DNA of 64,000 bases, taken from NCBI GenBank assembly GCA_944385965.1, contig CALWZG010000053.1, positions 101,772-165,771 on the forward strand. The letters run 5' to 3'. Below, piece by piece: positions 26,330 through 34,808 of the stretch (within the stretch, counting starts at the first letter, position 1; each line of letters opens with the position of its first letter). The stretch comes from an uncultured Anaerotruncus sp. Lineage in GTDB: Bacteria > Bacillota > Clostridia > Oscillospirales > Ruminococcaceae. The notes beneath the pieces were generated by a model. The model searched no databases. It was not told where the DNA came from and saw nothing but the letters and a program-made list of their open reading frames with translations. Both the position numbers and the translations under genes were made by a program.

Positions 26330-27298
26330 TTAAAATCCACTCCAATCAGAAGTGCTGGTTACACTTTCCCCATCCGGTTCCACCATACCCAATTTTTCCA
26401 ACAGGTCTTGCGCCGCATTATAACCCATCCGTTTCTGACGGTTATTCATAGCAGCTACCTCAATAATGATGGCCAGATTCCGTCCGGGTTTCACCGGGAT
26501 GGTCAACGCCGGCACCCGAACATCCAAAAGATCCATATATTCGTCAGTCATACCCATACGGTCGTACACCTTGGTGGCATCCCATTGCTCCAACTGTACA
26601 ATCATATTGATCTTTTCGGTCATTTTGACCGCACCGATTCCAAACAGACGTCTGGCATTGATAATGCCAACTCCTCGCAGTTCCATAAAATGGCGGATAT
26701 TTTCCGGGGAAGAACCCACCACTGTTTTGTTGGACACCCGGCGGATTTCTACCGCATCGTCAGCAATGAGACGATGGCCTCGTTTTACCAGCTCGATCGC
26801 GGTTTCACTTTTTCCTACGCCGCTTTCGCCCATCAGAAGGATTCCCTCTCCATAGACTTCTACCAATACCCCATGTCGGGTGACTCTAGGCGCCAACTCC
26901 ACATTCAGTTCCGCAATCAGCGCCGCCATAAATTCTGAGGTGCCATCCTCTGTGCGCAAAATCGCCACCTTATGCTCGGTGGCAAGTTGGATGAACCAAT
27001 CCTCAACCTCTATATTGCGGGTAATCATTACCACCGGAGGCTGGTAAGCAAAATAGGTATTCAGCCGGTTGATGCGCTCTTCCTGGCTGAACTGTTCCAA
27101 AAAAGCGAACTCACTTTTCCCAAGAATCTGAATCCGCTGGCTTCCAAAATAATCAAAAAAGCCACTGAGCTGAAGCCCAGGACGGTTAACCTCCGGGGTG
27201 GAAATAGAAATATGACTGGCGTCCTCCGGCAGATACAGCACTTCCAAATTCAGGTCTTTAATGAGCTTTTGCAGAGGGACGATAAATTTCGTCGCCAT
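26330..27298 (-). CDS. hprK: HPr kinase/phosphorylase
   Basis: HprK phosphorylates and dephosphorylates Ser46 of HPr, the sensor arm of carbon catabolite repression in Firmicutes. The 322-residue protein has an N-terminal HPrK domain and a C-terminal kinase domain with Walker A GESGVGKSETAIEL near 157-170, HRLIADDAVEI near 175-185 and the family signature LRGVGIINARRLFG near 208-221. The ATG follows AAGGAGGACG. It is the first gene of a long operon through glucokinase, murB, rapZ, whiA to dnaE. Confidence 0.97.
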   Translation of the reverse strand: MATKFIVPLQKLIKDLNLEVLYLPEDASHISISTPEVNRPGLQLSGFFDYFGSQRIQILGKSEFAFLEQFSQEERINRLNTYFAYQPPVVMITRNIEVEDWFIQLATEHKVAILRTEDGTSEFMAALIAELNVELAPRVTRHGVLVEVYGEGILLMGESGVGKSETAIELVKRGHRLIADDAVEIRRVSNKTVVGSSPENIRHFMELRGVGIINARRLFGIGAVKMTEKINMIVQLEQWDATKVYDRMGMTDEYMDLLDVRVPALTIPVKPGRNLAIIIEVAAMNNRQKRMGYNAAQDLLEKLGMVEPDGESVTSTSDWSGF

Positions 27299-27352
27299 AA
27301 AACGTCCTCCTTCTTCCTTGGGCGGTATAGCGCCTTTCCTGTTTCTCGTTTT

Positions 27353-27381
27353 ATTATAGCCTAAACAACGCTATCTTTCAA
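27353..27381 (-). promoter_or_regulatory. Sigma-A promoter of the hprK operon
   Basis: On the minus strand TTGAAA is followed after exactly 17 bases by TATAAT. It is about 55 bases upstream of hprK and back to back with the promoter of the plus-strand gene. Confidence 0.8.
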
Positions 27382-27430
27382 ACCTTATTTTTTCCTGTTT
27401 TCCCCAATCAGAATTTTGTTTTTGGCTCTC

Positions 27431-27459
27431 TTGAAAAAAAGGCGGTTTTAAGCTATAAT
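27431..27459 (+). promoter_or_regulatory. Sigma-A promoter of the prenyltransferase-repeat protein gene
   Basis: TTGAAA, 17 bases, then a perfect TATAAT. The transcript would have a leader of about 115 bases before the TTG start codon. No riboswitch-like structure was recognised in that leader. Confidence 0.8.
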
Positions 27460-27579
27460 AAAGCGTATTGACCAAAAATGGACATACTTTTCCAGTTCCA
27501 GGAAACAGAGATTATTTCCTATCTGGTGGTGTACTTTTGAGCTGGGTAATTTGATTGAGATTAATGGAGGGTCACCATT

Positions 27580-28767
27580 TTGTTTAAAAAATCAACCGCA
27601 TTTTTGTTAACCGTTCTAATTCCTATCTGTTTGGATTTACCGATTTTTGCTTCTCAAGAGGCGTCTGTCCCTGTGCCTGAACAGTCTTGGCTTTATATCG
27701 AGAATCAGGAGCCTTCTGTTTCCAAAATTTTAGCTCTTTCCTTGGGAGGTCGTTCTATCGATGAGTCCTTACAGGATTTATTGGAGACACAGGTAAAACA
27801 AGTTTCTGATTCCAGTTCTGTACAGGAATTGGAGTCTTCAGCTCTTTTAGTAGCAAAGCTGGGAAAAAGCCCATCTTCGTTCGGAGAAAAAGATCTGCTC
27901 TCTATGATCTATCAGCGGGAGGATCTTTTAAATTCAGGGTTGGATGGGGCTGTGGGAGCTTTGAATGTTTACCAAACCGCTGGTGTTACACCCCCACAAA
28001 ATGTAAGAAATTCCACACAGTCTTTGATTGACTATGTTGTTTCCTCTCAGCTTCAGGCAGGTGGGTTCGCTTTATCTGCTGGCGGAGAGCCTTCTTTAGG
28101 TATGACAGCCCGTGTGGTAGTTTCGCTGGCCCCCTTTCAGGAAATTCCTTATGTAGCCTCATCGCTGGAAAAAGCGGTCTCCTGGATGTCTGAACAGCAA
28201 AATCCAGACGGCAGCTTTTCTTCTAAAGAGCAATCTGATTGTTCCACTACTGCTCAAGTTTATACCGCAGTTTCTTTGGTATTTCCCGAGAAAATGGATA
28301 CCAATTTCTCGGGACTCCATGATGCTCTGCTTCGGTTCCGCAACAATGATGGGGGGTACGCTCCATTTTATGGAGAATCTTCTCAATTAGAAGCCTCTTT
28401 GGAAGCGGTAGTAGCTTTGCAGACTCAAGCAACTGGACTTTCCCCCTATCTGCCGCCTCGCTCTTATCCCAACTATACAGCACCTGACCAAGCTCAGCCA
28501 GACCCAGTTCAGACTTACATCAAATTTGCTTTTGGCTTTGTGGGAATTTTCTTCTTGGTTTATCTGCTGCTTATTTCTACCCCCAAAGTGGCTAGATGGG
28601 TAGATAAACGCCGAGGCAAAGAACCTGCTATGGTTTCATATCCCTCGTCTCCTGAGAAAAAAGAGGATACTCTTAAAATTCAGATTCCTATGAAAGCAGA
28701 GCTTCCTGATTTCGATACCATTACAGAAAAGGAAAGTGTAAACTCCTCCTTCCCAAAAGAAAAATAA
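27580..28767 (+). CDS. Membrane-anchored extracellular protein with prenyltransferase-like alpha/alpha repeats
   Basis: The 395-residue protein has a signal peptide (residues 1-25, ending FAS). An extracellular part follows with at least three repeats of the prenyltransferase/squalene-cyclase type: QLQAGGFALSAGGEPSLG near 157, QQNPDGSFSSKEQ near 206 with CSTTAQVYTAV after it, and RNNDGGYAPFYGES near 254. A proline-rich stalk near 290-312, one membrane helix near 314-332 and a charged 60-residue cytoplasmic tail complete it. Catalytic DxDD-type motifs are absent, so a binding rather than cyclase role is likely. Translation starts at TTG behind GGAGGG. The ligand is unknown; related folds include cobalamin-binding intrinsic-factor-like proteins. 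Confidence 0.7.
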   Translation: MFKKSTAFLLTVLIPICLDLPIFASQEASVPVPEQSWLYIENQEPSVSKILALSLGGRSIDESLQDLLETQVKQVSDSSSVQELESSALLVAKLGKSPSSFGEKDLLSMIYQREDLLNSGLDGAVGALNVYQTAGVTPPQNVRNSTQSLIDYVVSSQLQAGGFALSAGGEPSLGMTARVVVSLAPFQEIPYVASSLEKAVSWMSEQQNPDGSFSSKEQSDCSTTAQVYTAVSLVFPEKMDTNFSGLHDALLRFRNNDGGYAPFYGESSQLEASLEAVVALQTQATGLSPYLPPRSYPNYTAPDQAQPDPVQTYIKFAFGFVGIFFLVYLLLISTPKVARWVDKRRGKEPAMVSYPSSPEKKEDTLKIQIPMKAELPDFDTITEKESVNSSFPKEK

Positions 28768-28770
28768 TCA

Positions 28771-28800
28771 ACAGCCCCGTGGATATTTCCACGGGGCTGT
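28771..28800. terminator. Bidirectional terminator between the repeat protein and leuA
   Basis: ACAGCCCCGTGG and CCACGGGGCTGT form a perfect 12-base-pair stem with T-rich flanks on the plus strand and a short T/A context on the minus strand. The two flanking genes converge on it. Confidence 0.85.
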
Positions 28801-28803
28801 TTG

Positions 28804-30324
28804 TCAAGATTCTCCCATTGCCAAAGCTTTATTGATGGCGTTGACATAAGAACGTATACTGGCTTCGATTGCGTCAGGCGCCAGCCCCCGCCCCGTAATT
28901 GGATGACCATTACAGCTCAGTTTGCTGACCGCCTCGCCTAAAGCGTCACCGCCTTCGGTAATGGTTCGGATGGTCCAGCTTTCCAATTTGGTGTCCATGT
29001 TTACAATTCCATCAATCGCCTTAAAAGCGGCATCCACGGGACCTTCTCCCCGAGCCACATTCTCGATTTCAGTGGTTCCATCCTTTATCAAACAGACCAC
29101 CGCTGTGGCGGAGATGATGGTACCACTGTTAATTACAAAGGTTTTCAAGGAATAGGTTTCCTTTACACCCAACACCGCCGAACTTCCCAGCACCGCCTCT
29201 ATATCCCGGTCGGTAATCTCACGTCGGCGTTCAGCTAAAAGCTTGAATCGCTCAAAAGCTTTATCCATCGCCTCTTTGGGAAGTAAATATCCTAATTCCT
29301 CTACCCGTTGGGCAAAGGCGTGTCGCCCAGAGTGTTTTCCCAGCACCATCTGACTTTGATAAATTCCGATTTCTTCTGGGTTAAGAATTTCGTAGGTCTG
29401 ACGGGATGCCATCATTCCATGCTGATGAATTCCACTTTCATGGGCAAAGGCATTGGCTCCTACAATAGGTTTATTGGGTGGAAGTCCCACACCTGTGATG
29501 GTAGACAGCAGTTTGCTGGCACGATAGATTTGACGCAAATTGATGCCGGTTTCCACATGGTAGTGGTCCCGACGGGTATGCAGGGCCATTGCTACTTCTT
29601 CCAGCGCCACATTGCCAGCCCGCTCTCCGATTCCGTTGATGGTACATTCCACCTGTTCGGCCCCCGCTTCCACAGCAGCCAATGTGTTTGCCACTCCCAT
29701 TCCCAAATCGTTATGGACATGAATGGATATGGGAACGGGTGCTTCCAAATTCTCTTTAAGCCATGAAACTAAGCTGTACATTTCAGGAGGCGTAATATAT
29801 CCCACTGTATCCGCTACATTTACAACCGTTGCTCCAGCTCTAATTGCGGTATTCAGCGCCTGAAGTAAAAACCCACGGTCACTTCGAGTGGCGTCCTCCG
29901 CTGAAAACTCTACATCCTCACACAGGCTTTTGGCGTAGGCCACTGTTTCGGCGATTCGTTCCAACACCTCTTGGCGGGTCATTTTCAATTTGTATTCCAT
30001 ATGAATCTCACTGGTAGCGATAAAAATATGCAGACGAGGACGAGCGGCTCCCTGGATAGCGGCCCAGGTACGGCGAACATCCTCCATAACACAGCGGCCA
30101 AATCCGGCTACCACTGAACGCTTCACCACTTTTGAGATTTCCTCCACCGCATGAAAATCTTCTTCTGAGGATACAGGAAATCCCGCTTCAATTACATCTA
30201 CCCCCAACCGTTCCAACTGTCGGGCTACCTCCAGCTTTTCCTTTAAGTTCATGCTGTACCCAGGGGCCTGCTCCCCATCTCTCAGGGTAGTGTCCAAAAT
30301 TTGTATCTTTCGATTTCCCGACAT
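28804..30324 (-). CDS. leuA: 2-isopropylmalate synthase
   Basis: LeuA condenses 2-ketoisovalerate with acetyl-CoA, the first committed step of leucine synthesis. The 506-residue protein has the catalytic TIM barrel with TTLRDGEQAPGYSM near 12-25, HVHNDLGMGVANTLA near 200 and the metal and signature loop INGIGERAGNVALEEV near 226. The C-terminal LeuA dimer domain that binds leucine follows from about 365. The ATG follows GGAGGCGGGAGT. No leuB, leuC or leuD is adjacent. A strong hairpin stands only 23 bases upstream of the start codon. Confidence 0.96.
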   Translation of the reverse strand: MSGNRKIQILDTTLRDGEQAPGYSMNLKEKLEVARQLERLGVDVIEAGFPVSSEEDFHAVEEISKVVKRSVVAGFGRCVMEDVRRTWAAIQGAARPRLHIFIATSEIHMEYKLKMTRQEVLERIAETVAYAKSLCEDVEFSAEDATRSDRGFLLQALNTAIRAGATVVNVADTVGYITPPEMYSLVSWLKENLEAPVPISIHVHNDLGMGVANTLAAVEAGAEQVECTINGIGERAGNVALEEVAMALHTRRDHYHVETGINLRQIYRASKLLSTITGVGLPPNKPIVGANAFAHESGIHQHGMMASRQTYEILNPEEIGIYQSQMVLGKHSGRHAFAQRVEELGYLLPKEAMDKAFERFKLLAERRREITDRDIEAVLGSSAVLGVKETYSLKTFVINSGTIISATAVVCLIKDGTTEIENVARGEGPVDAAFKAIDGIVNMDTKLESWTIRTITEGGDALGEAVSKLSCNGHPITGRGLAPDAIEASIRSYVNAINKALAMGES

Positions 30325-30347
30325 ACTCCCGCCTCCTCAAATTCAAA

Positions 30348-30380
30348 ACAGCCCCTGTCTCCTGAGGAGATAGGGGCTGT
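30348..30380 (-). terminator. Terminator after tyrS or attenuator in the leuA leader
   Basis: A 15-base-pair perfect stem ACAGCCCCTATCTCC/GGAGACAGGGGCTGT with one G:T exception at most and a three-base loop is followed by TTTT on the minus strand. The outer eight base pairs are the same as in the hairpin at the other end of leuA. There is no room for a promoter between it and leuA. Confidence 0.75.
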
Positions 30381-30418
30381 CGTGTGAATAGCATCCCAAC
30401 AGGGAAACCATAATTTGC

Positions 30419-31645
30419 TTAAATTAGCTGCGCTTTATGGTAAACTTTCTTGCCTTTGCGCAAGATCACATAGCCCTTTTCAAAATCTTCCTTTGAAATG
30501 GTTTGTGCTACATCTGTTACCTTTTGATCGTCTACTGAAACGCCCCCCTGTTGAACCAAGCGTCTGGCCTCTCCTTTGGAAGGAGCCAAACCGCATTTTG
30601 TCAACAAATCAATCACAGCGATCTTTCCATCCACCAGATCTTCCGCCTTCAGATCCGTTGAGGGCATATTCTCACTATGGCTGCCAGCTCCAAATACAGC
30701 TTTGGCAGCTTCCAGAGCCTTATCCGCATTTTCTTTGCCATGAACCATCTTGGTCAGCTCATAGGCTAAAATTTCTTTAGCGCGATTGAGCTGGCTTCCT
30801 TCCCACTGCTCCATGGACTCAATTTCCTCAATAGGCAGGAAGGTCAACAGCTTCAGGCAGTTAATCACATCGGCATCCGCCACATTCCGCCAATACTGGA
30901 AAAACTCATAGGGAGAAGTTTTCTCAGGGTCCAGCCAAACCGCTCCATTTTCGGTTTTTCCCATCTTTTTGCCTTCCTTGGTGGTCAGCAGGGTGAAGGT
31001 CATGCCATATACCTCATCCCCTGTTACCTTTCTGGTCAAATCGATGCCGCCCAAAATATTGGCCCATTGATCGTTGCCGCCCAATTCCATTTTGCAGTTG
31101 TAATTTTGATGCAGCTTCAGGAAGTCATAAGACTGCATAATCATATAGTTAAATTCGATGAAGGACAGACCCCGCTCCAACCGGGTTTTGAAGCATTCTG
31201 CGGTCAGCATCTGGTTTACCGAGAAATGCACACCAATATCCCGCAAAAGCTCAATATAGTTCAGATTCAGGAGCCAATCTCCATTGCGCAGCATCAGCGC
31301 TTTCCCATCAGAAAAATCTATAAATTTTTCCATCTGGCGCTTGAAGCATTCCGCATTATGGTTGATTTCCTCAACTGTAAGCATCTTACGCATATCAGTT
31401 TTACCGGTTGGGTCTCCCACCATTGTGGTACCCGTTCCCAGCAGGGCGATAGGGCGATGACCGGCTTGCTGAAGCCGCTTCATCACAACCAACTGAAGGA
31501 AGTGACCTACATGCAGACTGTCAGCGGTAGCGTCAAACCCAATATAGAAGGTAACCTTCTCCTGATTCAGCAGTTTTTCAATCTGCTCAGGATGGGTCAT
31601 CTGCGCGATCAGTCCGCGCCTGGTCAATTCTTCAAAAACTGTCAT
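30419..31645 (-). CDS. tyrS: Tyrosyl-tRNA synthetase
   Basis: TyrS charges tRNA-Tyr. The 408-residue class I enzyme has the HIGH-type motif in [11 protein letters not shown] near 42-52, the tyrosine-binding [12 protein letters not shown] near 170, [12 protein letters not shown] near 190, and the KMSKS-type motif KKMGKTENG near 230. A C-terminal S4 RNA-binding domain ([15 protein letters not shown]) near 350 follows. The ATG follows AAGGAG. Although many Firmicute tyrS genes are T-box regulated, the leader here is only about 70 bases and carries no T-box. Confidence 0.97.
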   Translation of the reverse strand: MTVFEELTRRGLIAQMTHPEQIEKLLNQEKVTFYIGFDATADSLHVGHFLQLVVMKRLQQAGHRPIALLGTGTTMVGDPTGKTDMRKMLTVEEINHNAECFKRQMEKFIDFSDGKALMLRNGDWLLNLNYIELLRDIGVHFSVNQMLTAECFKTRLERGLSFIEFNYMIMQSYDFLKLHQNYNCKMELGGNDQWANILGGIDLTRKVTGDEVYGMTFTLLTTKEGKKMGKTENGAVWLDPEKTSPYEFFQYWRNVADADVINCLKLLTFLPIEEIESMEQWEGSQLNRAKEILAYELTKMVHGKENADKALEAAKAVFGAGSHSENMPSTDLKAEDLVDGKIAVIDLLTKCGLAPSKGEARRLVQQGGVSVDDQKVTDVAQTISKEDFEKGYVILRKGKKVYHKAQLI

Positions 31646-31719
31646 CGATCTTTCTCCTTGTATTCACAATTTGCGCGTTTTGGCGCATTTACGCATTTAT
31701 GTGTAAAAGCGTTTCATCT

Positions 31720-31748
31720 AGTATAGCATGACCACCGGGAAATAACAA
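31720..31748 (-). promoter_or_regulatory. Sigma-A promoter of tyrS
   Basis: On the minus strand TTGTTA, 17 bases, then TATACT. It lies about 75 bases upstream of the tyrS start and just downstream of recN. Confidence 0.65.
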
Positions 31749-31779
31749 GCCTCTTTTCTCCTAAAAAACGCCTTCTTTT

Positions 31780-33447
31780 TCAATTCCCCGCTTCCCGGAG
31801 CATTTCTTCCGCCCGTTCCAGAGCCAATTTAGTGATTTGCTCTCCTCCAGTAATGCGGGCTAACTCACGTACCCGCTGTTCCCGATTCAAAGGGGTGATG
31901 GTTGTGAAAGTTCGTTCCTCCCGAACTCCTTTGGCAATCAGCAAATGATGCTTGGCAAAGGAAGCGACTTGAGCCAGATGGGTTACCACAATCACCTGCC
32001 GGTCAGCCGAAACCTGGGCCAACTTGCGGCCTATCTTTTGGGCGGCCTGACCGGAAACACCTGTATCCACCTCATCAAAAATCATCGTCTGAATTCCATC
32101 CCGATGAGCCAGCACATTTTTAATGGAGAGCATCACCCTGGCCAGCTCGCCGCCAGAAGCCACCTTGGCCAAAGATTTGGCACTTTCTCCCTTATTGGTG
32201 GAAATAAAAAGTTCCACATCATCCATGCCATCCAGAGACAATGGTTTATGTTTCCAATCAACAGACAGGGTAACAGAAGGCATATCCAAAAATACCAGCT
32301 CTGCCTGGACCGCCTTCACAAACCCTTGCGCAGCTTTGGCGCGGGCTTTGGAAAGCTTCTCCCCTTTTTTCTGAGCATCTTCCAGTAAACCCTCCAACTG
32401 GGTTTGAAGCTGTTGAATGCGTTGATCTGAGGTTTGTATCGTCTCCAACTCTCTCCACGCCTTGTCCCGAAATTCCAGAATAGATGGTATATCAGGCCCA
32501 TATTTTCTTTTCAATCCATAAATCAAATCCAACCGCCGCTCAATCTCATCCAGACGAGCGGGGTCACAGTCCAATTCCTCCAAAAGCTGTCGAATGTCGC
32601 TGGTAAAGCCTTCAAACTCGTAAGAGAGTTCTGTCAATCTGTCCGCAATTGGGACAGCCTTCTCCAAATAATGAGAGGCAACCGTCATACAATCAATCAA
32701 GTTGGAAAGCTGGTCGTTCAGTCCACTGGACTCCCCATCTCCCTCTAAAATCACCATACTTCCACCAAGGGCCTGAGTAATATCCAAAGCGTTTTTAATC
32801 AGACGACGCTGCCCTTTCAGCTCCTCCTCCTCCTGAGGCTGTAAGGCTGCTTGGTCAATTTCATCTACCTGATAACTGAGCAGATCAATTCTTTGATTCT
32901 TCTGGGTTTCGTCCATATTGACGCTTTCCAGTTCCCTTCGAACCTTGTCGTAGGCTTGATAAGCAGTCTGATAGGAATGAAGTTCCTCCCCCAAATCCCC
33001 AAAACTGTCAATAAATCCCAAATGTTTCTGTGGGGAAAGCAGCTGCTGATTATCATGTTGTCCATGAATATTGATTAGCTGCCCAGTAACTGTTCGCAGG
33101 ATTGCGGCTGTGGCAGGTTTTCCATCAATTTTGCAGAGGGAGCGTCCATCCACAGACAGCTCACGATGAATTAGAACACTGTCTTCCTCACAAGAATATC
33201 CCGCCTCCTCCAAGGCTTTTCTGGCGGAGGGAGAAATATCAGTAAACAGAGCTGAGATCACAGCTTTCTCTTCTCCAGCCCGAATCATCTCTCGGGAAGC
33301 CCGCTCACCCAGCACCGCATTGATCGCGCTGATTAGGATGGTTTTTCCCGCGCCGGTTTCGCCGGTAAAAACGTTCAATCCTTGGGAGAAATCTATGGTT
33401 GCCTCACTAATCACCGCGATATTTTTGATATAGAGTTGGGAAAGCAT
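31780..33447 (-). CDS. recN: DNA repair protein RecN
   Basis: RecN is an SMC-like ATPase in double-strand break repair. The 555-residue protein has Walker A GETGAGKTILISAINAVLG near 29-47, INIHGQHDNQQLL near 129 and a coiled-coil-rich middle. In the C-terminal head come the ABC signature VASGGELARVMLSIKN near 432, Walker B TMIFDEVDTGVSG near 455 and VVTHLAQVASFA near 480. It is the last gene of the asp23-nusB cluster, directly after argR, as in Bacillus. Confidence 0.97.
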   Translation of the reverse strand: MLSQLYIKNIAVISEATIDFSQGLNVFTGETGAGKTILISAINAVLGERASREMIRAGEEKAVISALFTDISPSARKALEEAGYSCEEDSVLIHRELSVDGRSLCKIDGKPATAAILRTVTGQLINIHGQHDNQQLLSPQKHLGFIDSFGDLGEELHSYQTAYQAYDKVRRELESVNMDETQKNQRIDLLSYQVDEIDQAALQPQEEEELKGQRRLIKNALDITQALGGSMVILEGDGESSGLNDQLSNLIDCMTVASHYLEKAVPIADRLTELSYEFEGFTSDIRQLLEELDCDPARLDEIERRLDLIYGLKRKYGPDIPSILEFRDKAWRELETIQTSDQRIQQLQTQLEGLLEDAQKKGEKLSKARAKAAQGFVKAVQAELVFLDMPSVTLSVDWKHKPLSLDGMDDVELFISTNKGESAKSLAKVASGGELARVMLSIKNVLAHRDGIQTMIFDEVDTGVSGQAAQKIGRKLAQVSADRQVIVVTHLAQVASFAKHHLLIAKGVREERTFTTITPLNREQRVRELARITGGEQITKLALERAEEMLREAGN

Positions 33448-33456
33448 GCTCTCACC

Positions 33457-33930
33457 TCACATCTGCCCTGCCTTAGCGTCAGAAACCATCTTGCGCAGCT
33501 GAATTACCAACTCTCGGGCATTATGCTCATCCCGCATGACCATAAAAATTGTGTCATCTCCTGCCAAAGTCCCTACAACCCCGCTCCAATGGAGTGAATC
33601 CAGAGCGGCACAAACCGCATTGGCCATTCCGGTGTAACATTTGATGACCAACATATTCCCCGCTGAATCGATGTCCTTTACCGACTCAGAAAAGATTAAC
33701 AAAAACTTGTTGGACATCTCATTTTTAGGCTCCATTATATGAACGGAGTATCTATAATGTCCATCAGGGGTCAAGGTCTTGACCAGCCGGAGTTCCTTGA
33801 TATCTCTGGAAACTGTGGCCTGTGTCACCGAGAACCCACTCTCGCTCAACAAATTCAACAGTTCATCCTGTGTCTCGATTGGACGATCATTGATAAGTTC
33901 CAATATTTTAGCGTGACGTCTTGCTTTCAT
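33457..33930 (-). CDS. argR: Arginine repressor ArgR/AhrC
   Basis: ArgR is an arginine-sensing hexameric repressor/activator of arginine metabolism. The 157-residue protein has the winged-helix N-terminus (RRHAKILELINDRPIETQDE) with the recognition helix VTQATVSRDIKELRLVK near 37-53. A C-terminal arginine-binding domain has the conserved SVKDIDSAGNMLVIK near 88 and GTLAGDDTIFMVMRD near 120. The start used is the usual family start; an ATG three codons earlier overlaps the nadK stop (ATGA) and could also be used. It is followed by recN. Confidence 0.95.
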   Translation of the reverse strand: MKARRHAKILELINDRPIETQDELLNLLSESGFSVTQATVSRDIKELRLVKTLTPDGHYRYSVHIMEPKNEMSNKFLLIFSESVKDIDSAGNMLVIKCYTGMANAVCAALDSLHWSGVVGTLAGDDTIFMVMRDEHNARELVIQLRKMVSDAKAGQM

Positions 33931-33935
33931 GGTTC

Positions 33936-34790
33936 TCATCCCCTTAATTTCAATTTTTTACTTAGGATTTCGCTAAAGCTTCTCTCTGGAAAACTAATAA
34001 ATTTGGCTCGCAGCTTTGCCCTTTGGATTTGGACAGCTCGTCCACCATCCAAGGAAGCGATTCTATCCCCATCCACACTCAGCAGAACAGCAGCAGGATT
34101 GTTTACAAATCGACTGCGCACCTCTAAGCACATCTCTGGTGAGAGTAAAACTGCTCGATCATCCAGTGAATGTGGACAAATAGGGGTCATCAGAATCGTT
34201 TCGATGGATGGGTCCACAATCGGACCTCCCGCCGACAGGGAATATGCGGTGGAACCTGTTGGTGTAGAGAAAATAACCCCATCAGCCCGAAAATTTCCCA
34301 AAGGCTGCTGATTCCCCATGATCTCCAAGTCCACCAACCGCCCTAAATCTCCTTTAGCAATAACAGCGTCGTTCATGGCATAATGAACCGTCTGGCTGCC
34401 CTCCACCCGCACTTCCAAAAGCATCCTTTGCTGAATGGTATAATCTCCCCGCACCACCCGCTTTAATAATTCCTCCATCTGCTCCGGTTCCACCTGAGCC
34501 AGATAACCCAACCGGCCAGTATTGATTCCCAGGACAGGCTTGTCATAGAAAATGGCGTGTTTGGCGCTGTGGAGTATAGTGCCATCCCCTCCAACAGCAA
34601 TAACAAAGGCACAGTTTTGGAGCAATTGATCAAAGACGCCATATTTTACTCCTGAGAATCTTCCGGAGTACCTCTGATCCATCACAGAAGAAAATCCTTC
34701 TGAGCGAAGCAGCTCAATCAAAGGGACCATTTTTTCCTCTGTATTTTCCCGAGTTAGATTGGGCATCAGCAATACTGTCTTGCTGTCCAT
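33936..34790 (-). CDS. nadK: NAD kinase
   Basis: NadK phosphorylates NAD to NADP. The 284-residue protein shows the catalytic GGDGTILHSAKHA near 66-78, GINTGRLGYLAQVE near 90, MNDAVIAKGDLGRLVDLEI near 130 and FSTPTGSTAYSLSAGGPIVDP near 160. (The last is given as TPTGSTAYSLSAGG.) These are the standard NAD-binding loops. Its insertion between tlyA and argR is found in Clostridia but not in the Bacillus version of the cluster. It overlaps argR by a few bases, suggesting coupled translation. Confidence 0.96.
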   Translation of the reverse strand: MDSKTVLLMPNLTRENTEEKMVPLIELLRSEGFSSVMDQRYSGRFSGVKYGVFDQLLQNCAFVIAVGGDGTILHSAKHAIFYDKPVLGINTGRLGYLAQVEPEQMEELLKRVVRGDYTIQQRMLLEVRVEGSQTVHYAMNDAVIAKGDLGRLVDLEIMGNQQPLGNFRADGVIFSTPTGSTAYSLSAGGPIVDPSIETILMTPICPHSLDDRAVLLSPEMCLEVRSRFVNNPAAVLLSVDGDRIASLDGGRAVQIQRAKLRAKFISFPERSFSEILSKKLKLRG

Positions 34791-34808
34791 TCATGGGCCT
34801 CCTTCCGC

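Noticed and set aside
30346..30414. A leucine leader peptide in front of leuA
   Set aside because: The 22-codon frame has only scattered Leu-Leu pairs and no ribosome site, so it is mentioned as a possibility but not annotated.
31646..31780. T-box leader upstream of tyrS
   Set aside because: The leader is too short and the GGGTGG-ACCGCG signature is absent.
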